64,000 nt of DNA, from contig JALJCS010000001.1 in NCBI GenBank assembly GCA_023055355.1, forward strand, positions 106,966,881 through 107,030,880, written 5' to 3'. Below, one piece after another: positions 1 through 12,089 of this stretch (the stretch's first letter is position 1; every line of letters begins with the position of its first letter). The position numbers were made by a program, and so were the translations under genes. The stretch comes from Agelaius tricolor (Eukaryota; Chordata; Aves; Passeriformes; Icteridae). Under the pieces are notes generated by a model. It did no database searches. It had not been told where the DNA came from and was given only the letters and a program-made list of their open reading frames with translations.

Positions 1-1261
1 TTCCCAAAATTTTGTCTCACAAGACTAGCTTTGAAATATTAATTTTCTCTTACTGGGAAGATTTGTAAAAGCTCAGAAACCATGAGCTTGTCTTGAAACA
101 CTTACATAGGTAATAACATTTTTGTTGTCTAGAGGAAAACCTGTGATTCAAGAACTAAATTATATTTTAAAATGTTCAGTAATACACTGACAGTAGATTT
201 CTTCTATGAAGTGTCCCATGAAGTGAACTCAGGCAACTTAGCCAGGGAAAAGAATGACTAGACTTGAAAAGTAAATCAGTATTGTGTACAAGTAGAATAA
301 GTACAGTGCAACCTGTCTTTTTTACTGGAAACAGAAATGGAAGAATTAATGTTATGGTAATAGCTAAATAAGTCAGCAGTGGCTGAAGAGTTTGCATGTA
401 AGCAACAAGTGTTGAAAATGTGGAAAGGAAGTCTTTGTAATTTAGGATGGCTTTAAGAACATTAGGTGATATTTGGGAATTCCAAAGCAATGTGAGATTT
501 TTGGAAAATAAAATCTCAGTTGACAATACACTAGGAGATATATACATCACTGAAAATATAGAGATAAGGCAAAAAAGGTCTACAGAGAAATGTGGAAGAC
601 AATAAAATTCAACAGGAAATATAGTAGTACTCTAAAATACATAATAGAAAAAAGTCACTTGGTAAAAAGTTATATTGAAAGTTAAGTAAGAGACAAAAAC
701 AGAAATACTTTTTGAAACATAAAGATATTTTAAAAAGCCCAGTATGTGCTTGAGCTGTATAGAAAGATTTTCATAGAAAAGATACTTTTACAGTCTTCAT
801 CTCTTATTTTGGTCATGTGATAAGTAGAAGTGATAATATCACTTTTTCACCAAAAAATGTTGGCAATCTTTGGAATGAGCAGAAAGAATCAGCTACTGTA
901 TATGAGCAAAACCAGAGCAGTTTCTCTGGGGTGCAAGGAGATGAGATCAGGAAAAGGAAAATTCAAGTGTATGCGCATTCGATTGAATTGCTTACTAAAC
1001 ATACGAAACATACGGTGTATTTTACTGAGAAAGATAAATCAATGCCCACAGAGAAATGATTCTCTTTGAACAAAATTTCATTATTCTGAAAGAATGCAAA
1101 CCTTATTCTTCTTGAATCCAGAGTGAATGATTAAATTTTGGAGCAGGACACTTCCTAGATGAAGACGTACATTTTAGCCAGTTCTTTGATTTAAAAGAGC
1201 TGGCTCAAAGTTTTGAGGATTTTTTCCTCCAAGACTTAATTCTGTTAAAGTGGTGATGAGT

Positions 1262-1466
1262 CACCCTTCTCTCAGTCCCCTACCTCCATCCACATGTGCA
1301 CTCCATCTTTCTGTTTCCTTCTTTCTGCTCCTCCTTTTTACCCTTTGCCTCTGCCTCTCCCTCTCCCCCCTCTCCCAGACCCTCTTTGCCTGTTTCCCTT
1401 TCCATCTAATCCTTCTCCCTTGTGCCTATTAATCTCTTTCCATACCCTTTCTATTCTCTTTTTCCT
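1262..1466 (+). repeat. Pyrimidine-rich (C/T) low-complexity tract
   Basis: About 200 bases are overwhelmingly C and T on the + strand, with runs such as ctctccctctccccc around 1350-1375. It is not a simple tandem repeat. Long polypurine/polypyrimidine tracts can adopt triplex (H-DNA) structure and can act as decoy splice-acceptor tracts. No exon follows it. The open reading frames running through it are artefacts of the low number of stop codons in C/T-rich DNA. Confidence 0.8.
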
Positions 1467-3139
1467 TCAGGAGCCTTTTTGCATCTTTGTCCTTATCTGA
1501 TATGTTTTCACTGTTCTTCCCAAACCATCTTGTCAGACATCTCTGTTTATGTGGTAAGAGTTGCTGAACAGGTTTTTTTTTTTCCTTTTCTCCTGTACAT
1601 CCTTCCACTTGTGTGATGAGAAAAGGTGGGGAGATGCATATTATGGTGCACAGAATTCTTTTGCCCTGTTCCCATACTGTAAACTGTTATTATTTCTTCT
1701 AACCTCTTTCCAAATATTTCTCTTGTCAAGGACAATAGTTTAGCTCAACAATTTCAGCAGTAATCCCTGAAGAGAAAAATATTGATGGATGGGAGAAAAA
1801 AAAATATTGTGAAAAATTGCTAGAAGACTTTTTTTTAAACTTAGATTTTGTACAAAAATGTCCTAAATTACCTGTTAGTACAACCAGTATAACTGAGAAA
1901 TTACCTAAATCATGTGTTATAAGTTCAATGACTGCTGAAGTCAGTGACAACAGAACAATTCCTCACTGATTTAAAAAAATGCTATGTGTGATCTCAGCTT
2001 TTACATAAAATACTTGTTCCTGAAACTCTTGAATGAAAGGTGATAATCAAGCATCAGTCAATAAGTAAGTGTTTCCAAATAAAATTTCATGTCTGCCAAA
2101 AATGATAGCTCCTTGTAAGATGAACATGACAAAATTAGGAGATGATTGGAGTGCTGTTAATATAATATACCTCAAAATTTTATTACAGTCACTTTGGACA
2201 GACTGAAACTATTCATGATTAAGCACAGTGAAAATCCAAAACTATGACACTCCAGTATAATAAATTATAATTTAAATTGCAGTCAATCAGTCTTTACACT
2301 GAGGTTGCATTGTGAGGAAAATTATTTTATACTTCAAGGAGATAGCAAATACCTGAATTTAATATCGCTTTTGATATGAAAATTTGTCACTGAAGAAGAA
2401 TCACATATCCTGAATAAGAGATGTTACAACTGGCTTGAAGCCTTGTTCAGAAACTTTCACAGGGTGGCAAAGGGAGAAAAAAAGAGAGGGAAAAAAAAAG
2501 AAAGACGTAGTAAATCTGTGGGATCCAGAAGTATTAAAGTATTGTTATTTCTATTATATTTGGCAAAGAAGGCATGAATAGTAATATTACTGAAGAAAGG
2601 AAAACTAATTAAGCAATTTGCAAATGGGAAATACAGAAATAAGAAAAAATATTACTACCCTTAATGCAGTATAATTATTTCCTTGATGTAATCACCACTA
2701 CTACTAATTACTCCACAAAACTAAATAAAGAAGGTATAGATAAATTTGAAAAATCTTTGAGAGTTGAGCATGGTTCTGGCTGCTTAGTCAGTGGGTAGCA
2801 CTGCAGAAAGGCAATGATCCTCCCTAATTCAATGCTTGTGGCACTTCACTGTGAGTCATATTCACTGTTTTGATTGACTCAGAGCAAAAATAATGTTAAT
2901 TTTCTCAGGAGAACTTTGAAGAAAAATCAAAAAGAATAATACTTGAAAGTATACTTATCTATTCCTGAAGATAAATCACTTTTGAAACATGCAGAAGTAA
3001 GAAAGCTACTGAATTTTTGGGACTAGCAGCTCATGAAACTGAATCTCTGTAAAGTGCTCCAGAGCACAAGTAAACTCAGCACAATTTAAGTTTCACGAGT
3101 GGGCAGTGCTTCTTTTTTGAGGGAGATGGTGAAATATTT

Positions 3140-3350
3140 TGATGGTTTTGGCTAGGACCGAGTTAATTTCCTTCATATAAGCTTGTATGGGGCTGTGATT
3201 TGGATTTGAGCTGAAAACAGCGTTGATAACAGGAATGTTTGAGCAATTGCTAAGCAGCTCTTGTACAGAGTGAAGGCCTCTGGAGCCTGCAGAGGGACAA
3301 AGTGATGCTGGGTGGGCATGTCCAGCTGGGTGGGAATATCTGGTCTCGAG
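3140..3350 (+). mobile_element. Avian ERVL-type LTR fragment, diverged and truncated
   Basis: The stretch opens with tgatggttttggctaggacc, continues through a segment reading ggggctgtgatttggattt, and then gctgaaaacagcgttgataac. From memory this matches the 5' part of a common avian endogenous-retrovirus LTR whose consensus opens TGT-rGTTTTGGCTGGGA and carries the same two blocks. After about 3350 the similarity fades, and the 3' half with the polyadenylation signal is missing, so this is an old decayed piece. The 129-codon frame on the minus strand across it (3482 to 3093) is a by-product and not a gene. The family name needs a Repbase or Dfam comparison. Confidence 0.65.
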
Positions 3351-6176
3351 GGACTTCAGTAACCTGATAGTTACCTGGAAGTAACTATGCAAATATGTGG
3401 AAGCTTGGATGCAAGTTTTTAACACTTGACACGAATTTGGGAAATTGTATTCCATGTTCCTGAGGACCACCGCAATTACCACGTTACAGAATACTCTATG
3501 ATATTTAATGATGAATGTAGCTCTTGGAATTGTTTCAGCTTAAATAAGCTGATTCTTGCCTAAGCTAATTCCTTCAATCATTTTTCTTTGTCTCACTGTG
3601 GAGCACATGTTAATGGGTACACCTGGTTTGGATCCTGTACTTTGGATAATAAGTGTTAAAATATTCAGATTGGCACGGTCCCTTCAGAATAGTTTAGCCA
3701 TTTAGGAGAATTGGAAAGAGTAATAGGAGATTGAGGGCTTGACAATATAGTCAATATTTACAATAAATTTACTGTGTGAATGTTCTCTCTAAAGTGTATA
3801 TATGAATACCTGTTTCACATTTTAAGAAAATTTGTAAGTTTGTTTAAAACAAAAGGGATGCAATAAGTTAAATTATAGCTTGTTTCAATTTCGGTTATAG
3901 ACTACCTTGATGCACTTTTTCTTCATTTTGGCTTTTAAACTTTTCTAGTAAAAACACATTGGCAATTCTATTCAGTTCAAAAAGCTACTTACAAATTAAA
4001 ACAATGTGCTGAAACAAATAGGAAATAATTAACTTGCTGCATTGTTTTTGCAAAACTTTTCTGTAAGAAGCAGATTTGAAAATACATGTCTGTGATTTGG
4101 GAGCTAAACACATCAGTAACATATAAGAACCTGTGGTACAAATTGTTGGGTTTGAGCTCATCAACAAAGATAATCCGAAGAAAGTTTAATTTTGAACCTC
4201 TGATTTTGGTCCATTTCTTAGATTTTTGGTTAACAAAAGCAGCAGCAAAAGTACAATTAATCTAATTTAGAAAAATAATAAATCAATTTATCAAGACAGA
4301 AGTTTCTTTTTAAAGTAATGCTGTTGATAATTCTTATAGGTCTGCAGTAGATTAAATCTGTAGTTAGATAAAATCCAGATTCTAACAGTTGATATTCTTT
4401 TGCTTGTGCTTCTGACTATGTCAAAAAGTAGTAGAGGATGTATTTTAGTTACCAATGTCTTACCTTTTGCCAATATAAATTTGAATTATAAACATGAATT
4501 TGAACAAAGCAAATGATTTAATGAATTTAGGATTTGAAACTGATCATATAAAATGTTGGTGTTTCCTCAGAAATTTTTGTGCTACTTGTGTACCTGAAGT
4601 TATATCTCATAGAGGAGATTAATTCAGCTTCAGTTATGTAGCATCAGGCTCTAGTTCTCATCTTTGTCATTCCTTGTTATTCTACTCTAGTTTCATCTTT
4701 GAAGTAAAGCAAACACCATGATTGTCATAATTAGCAGAACACTGCAATTAAATGTTAGCAACCCTTTTAAAATTTCTTGATTGCGGCCAAGCTGCAAGGC
4801 TGAACATTTTGTGTTTTCTGAAAGCCTTTCAATTCACTAAATCAAATTGTATTAAAACAGTAAATGAAGGAGAGATTTTTTGGTAGCAAGGCTTGATTTC
4901 AATACTTTGAAATGATGTGTTAGATGGGTTTTTTCCAATTGTATTTCTGAGACACACATATTCTTTTTTCCCTTCATGATTCTTTGATCAGCTTATGAGG
5001 TACTGAATGGCCAAGTTCAAAAGAGTGACTTCTTGAAACTGAGTGTTAAGCAAGGAAGACAGAGAAAATATTGATTCCTGTGGGATAGAAAATTGTAGAA
5101 AAAGAGAACAAATTTGTCTTTTCTTTATTAAAGCATCCACTGATTCATACTCTGCTGTAGTCTCAGTTTTAGAAATGGAACTCTTTTTTATCCACACCAC
5201 CTTTCATCCTAAACTTACTTTACAGCTCTGTGGCAACAAATCACTTGAAAGTATACAGTCTTTCCAGGCTCAGTTGAAAAGATAATTTTAACAAATTGTG
5301 TGTGTTTATATACATACATACATATATTTGCAATGAATCCTTATAGAAATGCTTAATTTTTGTCTAGGTTTAGTTTTAAAATAGCTTTACCTTGTGTTAT
5401 AGATATTACTTAGTACTTACAATTATGTTTAAAATTGTGTCTAAAACCAAAATAAGACATATTTGTGGGCATTTTCCTAGACAATGGAGTAATACAAACA
5501 TTCTGATTTCTAAAATGAGTAGTTATATTTACCATTATAATTGTATAGGAATGAAAATGCAGATAAGTTACAGATAAGCCTCATTACTTACTACTTAGCA
5601 TGAAAGTCTGTCCTTGACCTGAACTTTAAAGCACAACCTTGTATGTTCTTAGATAAAAATCCTATAGATTTTATTTTGAAGTATAAAATGTCAAAATACT
5701 CATGTGTTGAAGATTTATCTGTAAATAAATTGGGTTATTGCCCGTTCCTGTCTTCTCCATTACTTTTTCCCAAAAACATATTTTGTCCTGCTGTTCTCTC
5801 TGATCACAGAAAAGGGTAAATCCTTTTGAAGAGACAATGCTCTCTTCTCTGCAAATTAATTTCTCCCAGTTATCTTCAGATGTGGTTTATCTTGAGAAAT
5901 GGAAAATTAAGTATTAAGAGCAGCTTTAGATATTCTTTATATCATTTTTACACCTAATGTCACACTTCACAAAACATAATTTAGGGTATTGCTAAACATA
6001 TTTTAAATAACCAGACTTTAAATGTAATGACAGAGAAAACTGAAACAAAATTTAATAATAATTCTTAGCAATCAATTTTTTTCCCCTGTAACAATCTGTT
6101 TTTTCTTAAAGTGTTCTTTTCTAGATGCTGAATTGTAACTAATGGGTGATTTACACAGTAATTTACTGTTTTATAG

Positions 6177-6290
6177 GTTGGAACTTGGGATCCATTGAGC
6201 GGCCTTAACATGACAGAGAATCAGAAAGGAAAACCAGCAAACATCACAGATTCCCTGTCCAATCGCTCTTTAATTGTCACTACCATCTTG
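6177..6290 (+). CDS. GRIK2: GRIK2 internal exon: linker into the ligand-binding domain (partial CDS)
   Basis: This 114-bp exon gives 38 codons in phase 0, opening [18 protein letters not shown] and ending SLIVTTIL. It is flanked by ttttatag at the acceptor and gtaagc at the donor. It encodes about residues 402-439 of the GluK2 precursor: the end of the linker between amino-terminal domain and glutamate-binding domain, and the first strand of S1. Three N-glycosylation sequons are visible, N-M-T, N-I-T and N-R-S, which fall on N412, N423 and N430, sites known in this subunit. The residues around [20 protein letters not shown] match GRIK2 and not its paralogue GRIK1, whose equivalent segment is quite different. 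The product assembles as tetrameric kainate receptors in neuronal membranes. The start codon and earlier exons lie outside the window. Confidence 0.96.
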
Positions 6291-9200
6291 GTAAGCAATT
6301 CTATTTGCTTCCCTGAAATACAGTTATGCAGAAAAACTGATAGAGTGTGACACACTAATTGCAATAGTAGTGAACAGTCTGCAGTGTGCGTTACCATTAC
6401 TTAGAATTTACTTGGAATTACTTGGAATTTATGGTGTCAGGAGTGAACACCAGTTGATAAACTAATCATGAACGTTTACTCTTACCTTCATTGTGAGCAG
6501 GTTATCCTGATTTTAGAGTTACGTTAATTGATTAGTAATTTAACTTTTCTTATTATTGGCTGAAATGTTTTCTTCTTTACAAAGCTGCTTTTTTCAGCCC
6601 TATGAGATCACAAAAGATAATTGGTTTTAAAGTGCGTTTTGTCTGTTAGCCTGATGATTTTAGCCAGCAAAAATTTATTGCTTTTGTTTGCTATTCTAAC
6701 ACCTCAAAGGAAAGTACAAAGTATTTAACATTTATTTAGAATTGCTCTTGCTCAATTATTGAGATGAAATTTTTAGTTATACAGAGATATAATTGATCCT
6801 TCAAACTAGACCAGAAGAAACAATTTGAGTAACTTCTGTATTATTTTCACTGTTGACAAATTCATAGCAGTGAATGAGGTATTTTTTACTTATAAATAAA
6901 TACATTTATTTATGTAAAAATACATGTTCATTTATTTCCTCACAGTAATTTTGAAATAGTAATTTTAATTTCAATACAAATTTAAAATTTTCCAGAAGTT
7001 TGTCTGGTAAATTTGTCTGTTGCCCCCATTATCATGAATTTGCAGATATTAAAAAATAATCTGCTTCCTGGTGGTTGTATACTTTATTAAGAATCTTTTA
7101 CCTACCAATGTGTATTATGACATTTCAAACTAGAATGAATTTTTACAGGTGTATAGACACAAATGCCAGTGTGCTTTTAACCTTTTATGTAACATAAGTC
7201 ATATAATTTCATCCAGTGGGTACTTTTTTCACTGCTTATAAGGTCTGTTTACAAGTGATAGAAAATCTTCTGTAATCCTTCACTTCATTTATTTTACTAA
7301 TTGAATAATACACAGCAGATATACAAAATGGAACACGACTGACTCACTTTCAGATGTAATTTCTTGTTATGCTAAGACAAGCACAGATTTACCACAACTT
7401 CCTCTTGTACCATTTATTATAGTGATGGTCTGCTATAGTTATAATTTAGTTTATAAATTTATAATTCCTTGATTCTTTTATCTTAATGAAATGTAAATGA
7501 ATGTCATGTATTCTCTTATATTAAAAGCATGTCCTCTAGAGTATTATTCTGTCAATTTTCTTCCCACTGACTTTCATATGTTTCCTACATGTAAAAACTA
7601 CTGCATTATCAAGTAAATTTGATTAATAATTCCAATTCCATGCTCTCTATACTGCTATTCCTTTGTACCCGATATCCTGCCTAGGATTTTTCTTGATACT
7701 ATTCACTGATCTGTAACCTTAATTCATGTGAACCTACTGGCTGCTAGAATTCCTGCTTTACAGAACAAAGTCCTGTCTCTGCCAGTGACCTGCTCCCTTT
7801 GTTACTCAGTAATGAACCAGCCTTTGCATCTGCACTCTTCAGTAGCCATCATTGTGTGCTTGATTCCAGACTGTGATAACAAAACTGCATCAATCCCCAC
7901 AAGATTACATAAGAAACACTCAATAATTCAGGGTGTTCCAAGTTTGTTTGTGTTTTAACATCTGCCTGTTGATGAGGTTTGAGTTAGTATACTCCAAGTA
8001 TCATATTGCTCTTATATAGTGATACTGGCATGATTTTGGTTGAAATAATTAGCTCAAGAAATGGTAAATAGCAGAAATGTAAATACCAGTGTTGTCAGTG
8101 AGCACTGATTTTAATCTGGTAAAGCTCACAATAGAAGACTCCTGAGATTCAAGAGAAAAGCTGCTTTCTGTAATCAAGGATACCCTTTCTCTTAAGAGCT
8201 AACTTTTGGTTAGTGGTCTTTTAAAAGTATCGATCTTCTTTGCAGGTATCTAAATAATGCATGAAAAAAAAAAAAAGACTTTAAATTGGTGTCACAAGTT
8301 GCTCACTTGTAGCTGCCTTTTTCACTTCAGTTATTGTTTAGTAAAAGTTTTGGTAATTGCAGCTGTTCTTTTCAGCTATGAAGAAAGGTACTCAGAAGAA
8401 GTGGTACAAATTGGAAGAGCTGTACTTGGAATAGTAAAAAGAACCCAAACCATTTTTGGTGCAGAAACATATGTACTAGCTGTATTTGCTAGTTTTATCT
8501 TTTTTATGCTTAAAGAATATGTTTCTGTTGAACAGAAAGCAAATTAATGAATATTCATTTTTGTAGCAATGCAAGGGAACAATAGAAAATGCTAAAGCTC
8601 CTAGAAATATACCTACATCATCAGCTTTTCTCTCCTTTTTTAAGTCTGCAAAATCTTGCTTAGATGAAAAAAGAAAAGGCAATTCTATGATTTAAGCTAT
8701 TCATATGGTTTTCCTATGATGTTTTCTTCACTTTGAAAATTCCCTACAATAGTCTATAGTAGACTGCCAGCTGGGGAGCCTTAATAATTTTTCTCTGTAG
8801 TTTGCCTTAATGCTCACTTTTCATTTAAATATCCCAGTCTTTCTTTTATTTTTAATTCTGAAATTTGGAGCAATATCTTTTTCCTCCTATATTTTGCAGT
8901 CATTTAGATCTTTACAGCTGTAAGTATACCCTGCATTTCTACTGGTGGCTGAGTCTCTAGAAGAAGAAAAATATATTGATGGGAAAAGTAATAAAATATA
9001 AACTGTAATTCATAAATTAATCTACTTTAAGGAAGGACAGAACTATGTGCTCCTTTTTGTCTTGAGTTTTTCATTTCACAGGCAGCAAGCTGCAAGATTA
9101 TTCCTTGGTTTCTCAACAATTCAATGCTCTCTTCTGGACAGGGACAGGGATTCTCAGGACTCCAACCTTTCTCAGAAATCAACCTACATGTAGTTTTTGT

Positions 9201-11158
9201 GAAGAAACCTGTCTGATTTCCAAGTTCTGAACCCATAGCAGCCCCAAGCACCAACTGAGCATGTCCACTGGAGAGATAGGTCTTTTTAGGGAAGGGGGGG
9301 AAACTTTTGAAAGATAATAAGTATGCTGTTTTTTTATCTTTTATAATCATAGCTTTTAATATATCAATCCTTTTGATACTATTACTTTGCTTTATTTTAA
9401 AACCATCTGCATTGAAACTTCAGAATTTCTTTCTCATTTAAAAAGTCTACTTTTTGAATACTCTGCATTTAGAAAAACAAACCAAACAAAAAACCTACAG
9501 AAAACAAATTTTCAGCTTCAGTAATAAGGATTTATTATTATTTGATTCTCCTAAATTGACTCCTACCAGAACTCTGTAACATTTCTTCTCTCTAGACTTT
9601 AGATGTAAGTATCTAAATGTTTTTGTTCTTGTATATCTTCTACTTCAAACTTGAGAGAGTTTTAACTTTGGAATTCAATTTCCATGTTTATAAAGGCATG
9701 TGTATGGTACTTAGGGCATTTTTGATGCTAATTTCATACCAGCCTGTACATATTATCATACTGGTTCATATGCCCTGTTCTGCTAAAATAAATGCTTGTT
9801 TCCTTTCCTGTGTAGCTTTTATGTACTTTTCTGTATCTGCTTACATCAAAGCTTAGAAAAGCTCACAGTTGTCAAGTTTAATTTTTCCAAGGAATGTGTG
9901 AAAGTTATGAAAGGTGTGTGATGTTCTCAATTTAGTAGTTTTTGTTACTTCGCATTTGAAAAGTGAGATTACCTTTTTTATTGTACTTCCCTTAAAAAAA
10001 ATGGTTTGAATTAGGAATTCAAATTCAAGGAATAGAATTAGAAGGAACTAGAAGGAATACTTATAAAATTTTTTAAACAATTTTACTTGATTCAAAGTAT
10101 AGTATTCCCACATTGTATTTTATTGATATATACTGCTTTATCAAATGGGTAGTGCATAATTTCTCTCCCTTTTCTCCAAGTATGAATTTTCAGTGGCCAA
10201 ATTTTAAATTAATATTAAAAGAATATTAAAATTAAAAGAATAAATTTACTTGCTATCTTTATAAAGGTGGATCACCCATCAATTGTTTAGATTGATAGTA
10301 ACTAGTTGCTTCACCTCTCCCACTAGAATTTTGACTGCCTATTGTGAAAACCTATTGTGTATTCCTTCTATCTGATATAAATGTTAAGAAAATGTGGCAG
10401 TCTTTTAACACTCCAGTATCCAACCTTCTGGTGAGCAGAAGCTAATCATCAAAATCTCTGTTCTAACAGTGGCAAATTTTCAAATGGTTCTCCTCTTTTC
10501 ATCATCAGGCCTTCCACTTTCCTTTTGTTGATTTATTAATTTTATTTTGCTTTATTTTTCTTTTATCAATACTGGCAGTAATAAATTTTAGATTCTTTAA
10601 AAAATATGCTATTCCGTGTTGAAATTATGAAGGAAAAAAATATGTTTGATTAATATTAATAACAAATTAAAGAACTTGAAATGTAAAATTTGTTGGAATT
10701 TCTAGTAATATCTTTGTAGTTGAAATGCAATATAACTCACAGGAATAATTCAAGTAAATATTTATTATTCAAATCTGAAAAGAAAAAGAGGAAGTTGAAG
10801 AAAATTGTTTTTTAGAATGTGTGCTTTTATTCAAGCATTAGCTGTACATTTTTAAAACTAAAACCAGACTGTAAAGTTACAAAGTCAATTAATTTTCAAA
10901 TATTTATCTTCTATTTGCTGATATGATTTTTAATCTACCTGTGATTCCACTGTTCCTTGCAGCCATACCTTTATTTGCAGTATTTTAGCTAAGTTTACTT
11001 TTCAGTAAATTTTCTCAGAAAAAGGATTTGTTGCATTTACAATTTTATTTGCACTCTCACTTGGAGTGCTTATCTGGCTTGGGATGGGGCTCTTCTGCAT
11101 CCCTCTTCACCAAAGATATTTTAGTCTAATGAGACATCAAATGATGACTTTGATCTTA

Positions 11159-11187
11159 AAATTTTGTAACAAGCTGTTACAAAATTT
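11159..11187. repeat. Perfect inverted repeat, 13-bp stem with 3-nt loop
   Basis: The arm aaattttgtaaca at 11159-11171 and its exact reverse complement tgttacaaaattt at 11175-11187 flank the loop agc. It lies mid-intron with no G+C-rich stem and no U-tract logic relevant to a eukaryotic gene, so no function is implied. It could fold in the pre-mRNA. Confidence 0.85.
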
Positions 11188-12051
11188 GTAACCTGTTGTT
11201 AATTTAGAGTACCAATGTTTCCTGGAAACATTTTGTCTTCCTCAGGATTCATTCTGGAGTCTACAGTCAGAGTTTAATCACTGACTTTTGTTTCCAAGCT
11301 ACTCATGTCATTCCAAGCAATAATAAAAGCGCTAATGGAAGCTGTTCCCCTGATTTCCTGGGGAGATGTGTCCCGTTGAAAGACTGAATTTCAACTGAAG
11401 CTGTTTGGAAGATTTCGAGGACTGGTTTTGTGATGTGGTCTAGGAATTTTTAAGGGTCATGTTTTCAGGAACTGAAGGAAGAAAAGAAATTGTGAACAAT
11501 GTTAAAGTAAATATAAACCAGCTGCCAATCTACATATCAGTCAGTTTAAAAACTCTGCCTACCTAATCAATGACAATTGTCCTAGTGAACGATTTTGGTG
11601 GAAATGATAATCCACCAAGAAGCAATGGTGATTGTACATTTAATGAATAGAGACTTTCCTGAGAGTGGGTTTAGCAACCAGTTTTATGGTAGCCCATTCT
11701 ACAAGTTTAAAGCTTGAGCAAATGAAGCATGTAGAATCCTTTGCATGCACTTGTTCAGGATACCTGAATGCCATGCTCAGTATTTAGAATGTTTATTACT
11801 CGAGGAAAAAGCAAATTAGAGAAAACATTGGGATTAATAAGAGCTATTACAGATGAAGCTGCCAACACCAACCCTGCTCAAGTTGCATCAGAAATCACTT
11901 TACATAGCAAGTAAAAGGTCTGAAGAGAAAAAACCCCTAATTCTTTGTGTAGTAGAAGACTATAAGAAAAAGTAGCAGTAAGAAATTACTTAATGTAGGA
12001 TAGGAAGAGCATTAAGAGAGTATTAATAACTTATTGATCAGTCTTCTCAGC

Positions 12052-12089
12052 AGAAATTAAAAATCATTGAATAGAAATTAAAAATCATT
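12052..12089 (+). repeat. Direct repeat of 17 bp, spacer 4 bp
   Basis: The unit agaaattaaaaatcatt occurs at 12052-12068 and again at 12073-12089 without mismatch. This is a local intronic duplication, probably from replication slippage or a templated insertion. Confidence 0.85.

Larger units (their letters stand above)
1..6176 (+). other. GRIK2: GRIK2 intron (5' part outside window)
   Basis: This is intronic sequence upstream of the first visible GRIK2 exon. It ends in an acceptor that reads ttactgttttatag just before 6177. Because that exon starts on a full codon, the missing upstream exon should end in phase 0. I see no exon here. It holds a pyrimidine-rich tract at 1262-1466, purine-rich DNA near 2461-2505, an avian ERVL-type LTR fragment at about 3140-3350 and a short TACA/TA run near 5308-5328. 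The remainder is AT-rich unique-looking sequence. The short open frames in it have no recognisable domains and I treat them as chance. Confidence 0.85.

Noticed and set aside
3093..3482. 129-codon minus strand frame
   Set aside because: It runs antisense through a decayed avian LTR fragment and shows no protein features.
8257..8547. 96-codon + strand frame with a hydrophobic C-terminal stretch, looking a little like a membrane protein
   Set aside because: It starts in a poly-A run, has AT-rich codons and no recognisable family, and lies in an intron. A chance frame is more likely.
9027..9350. 107-codon minus strand frame in a GC-richer patch
   Set aside because: No domain or repeat family recognised. 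Kept only as an unexplained composition change in the intron.
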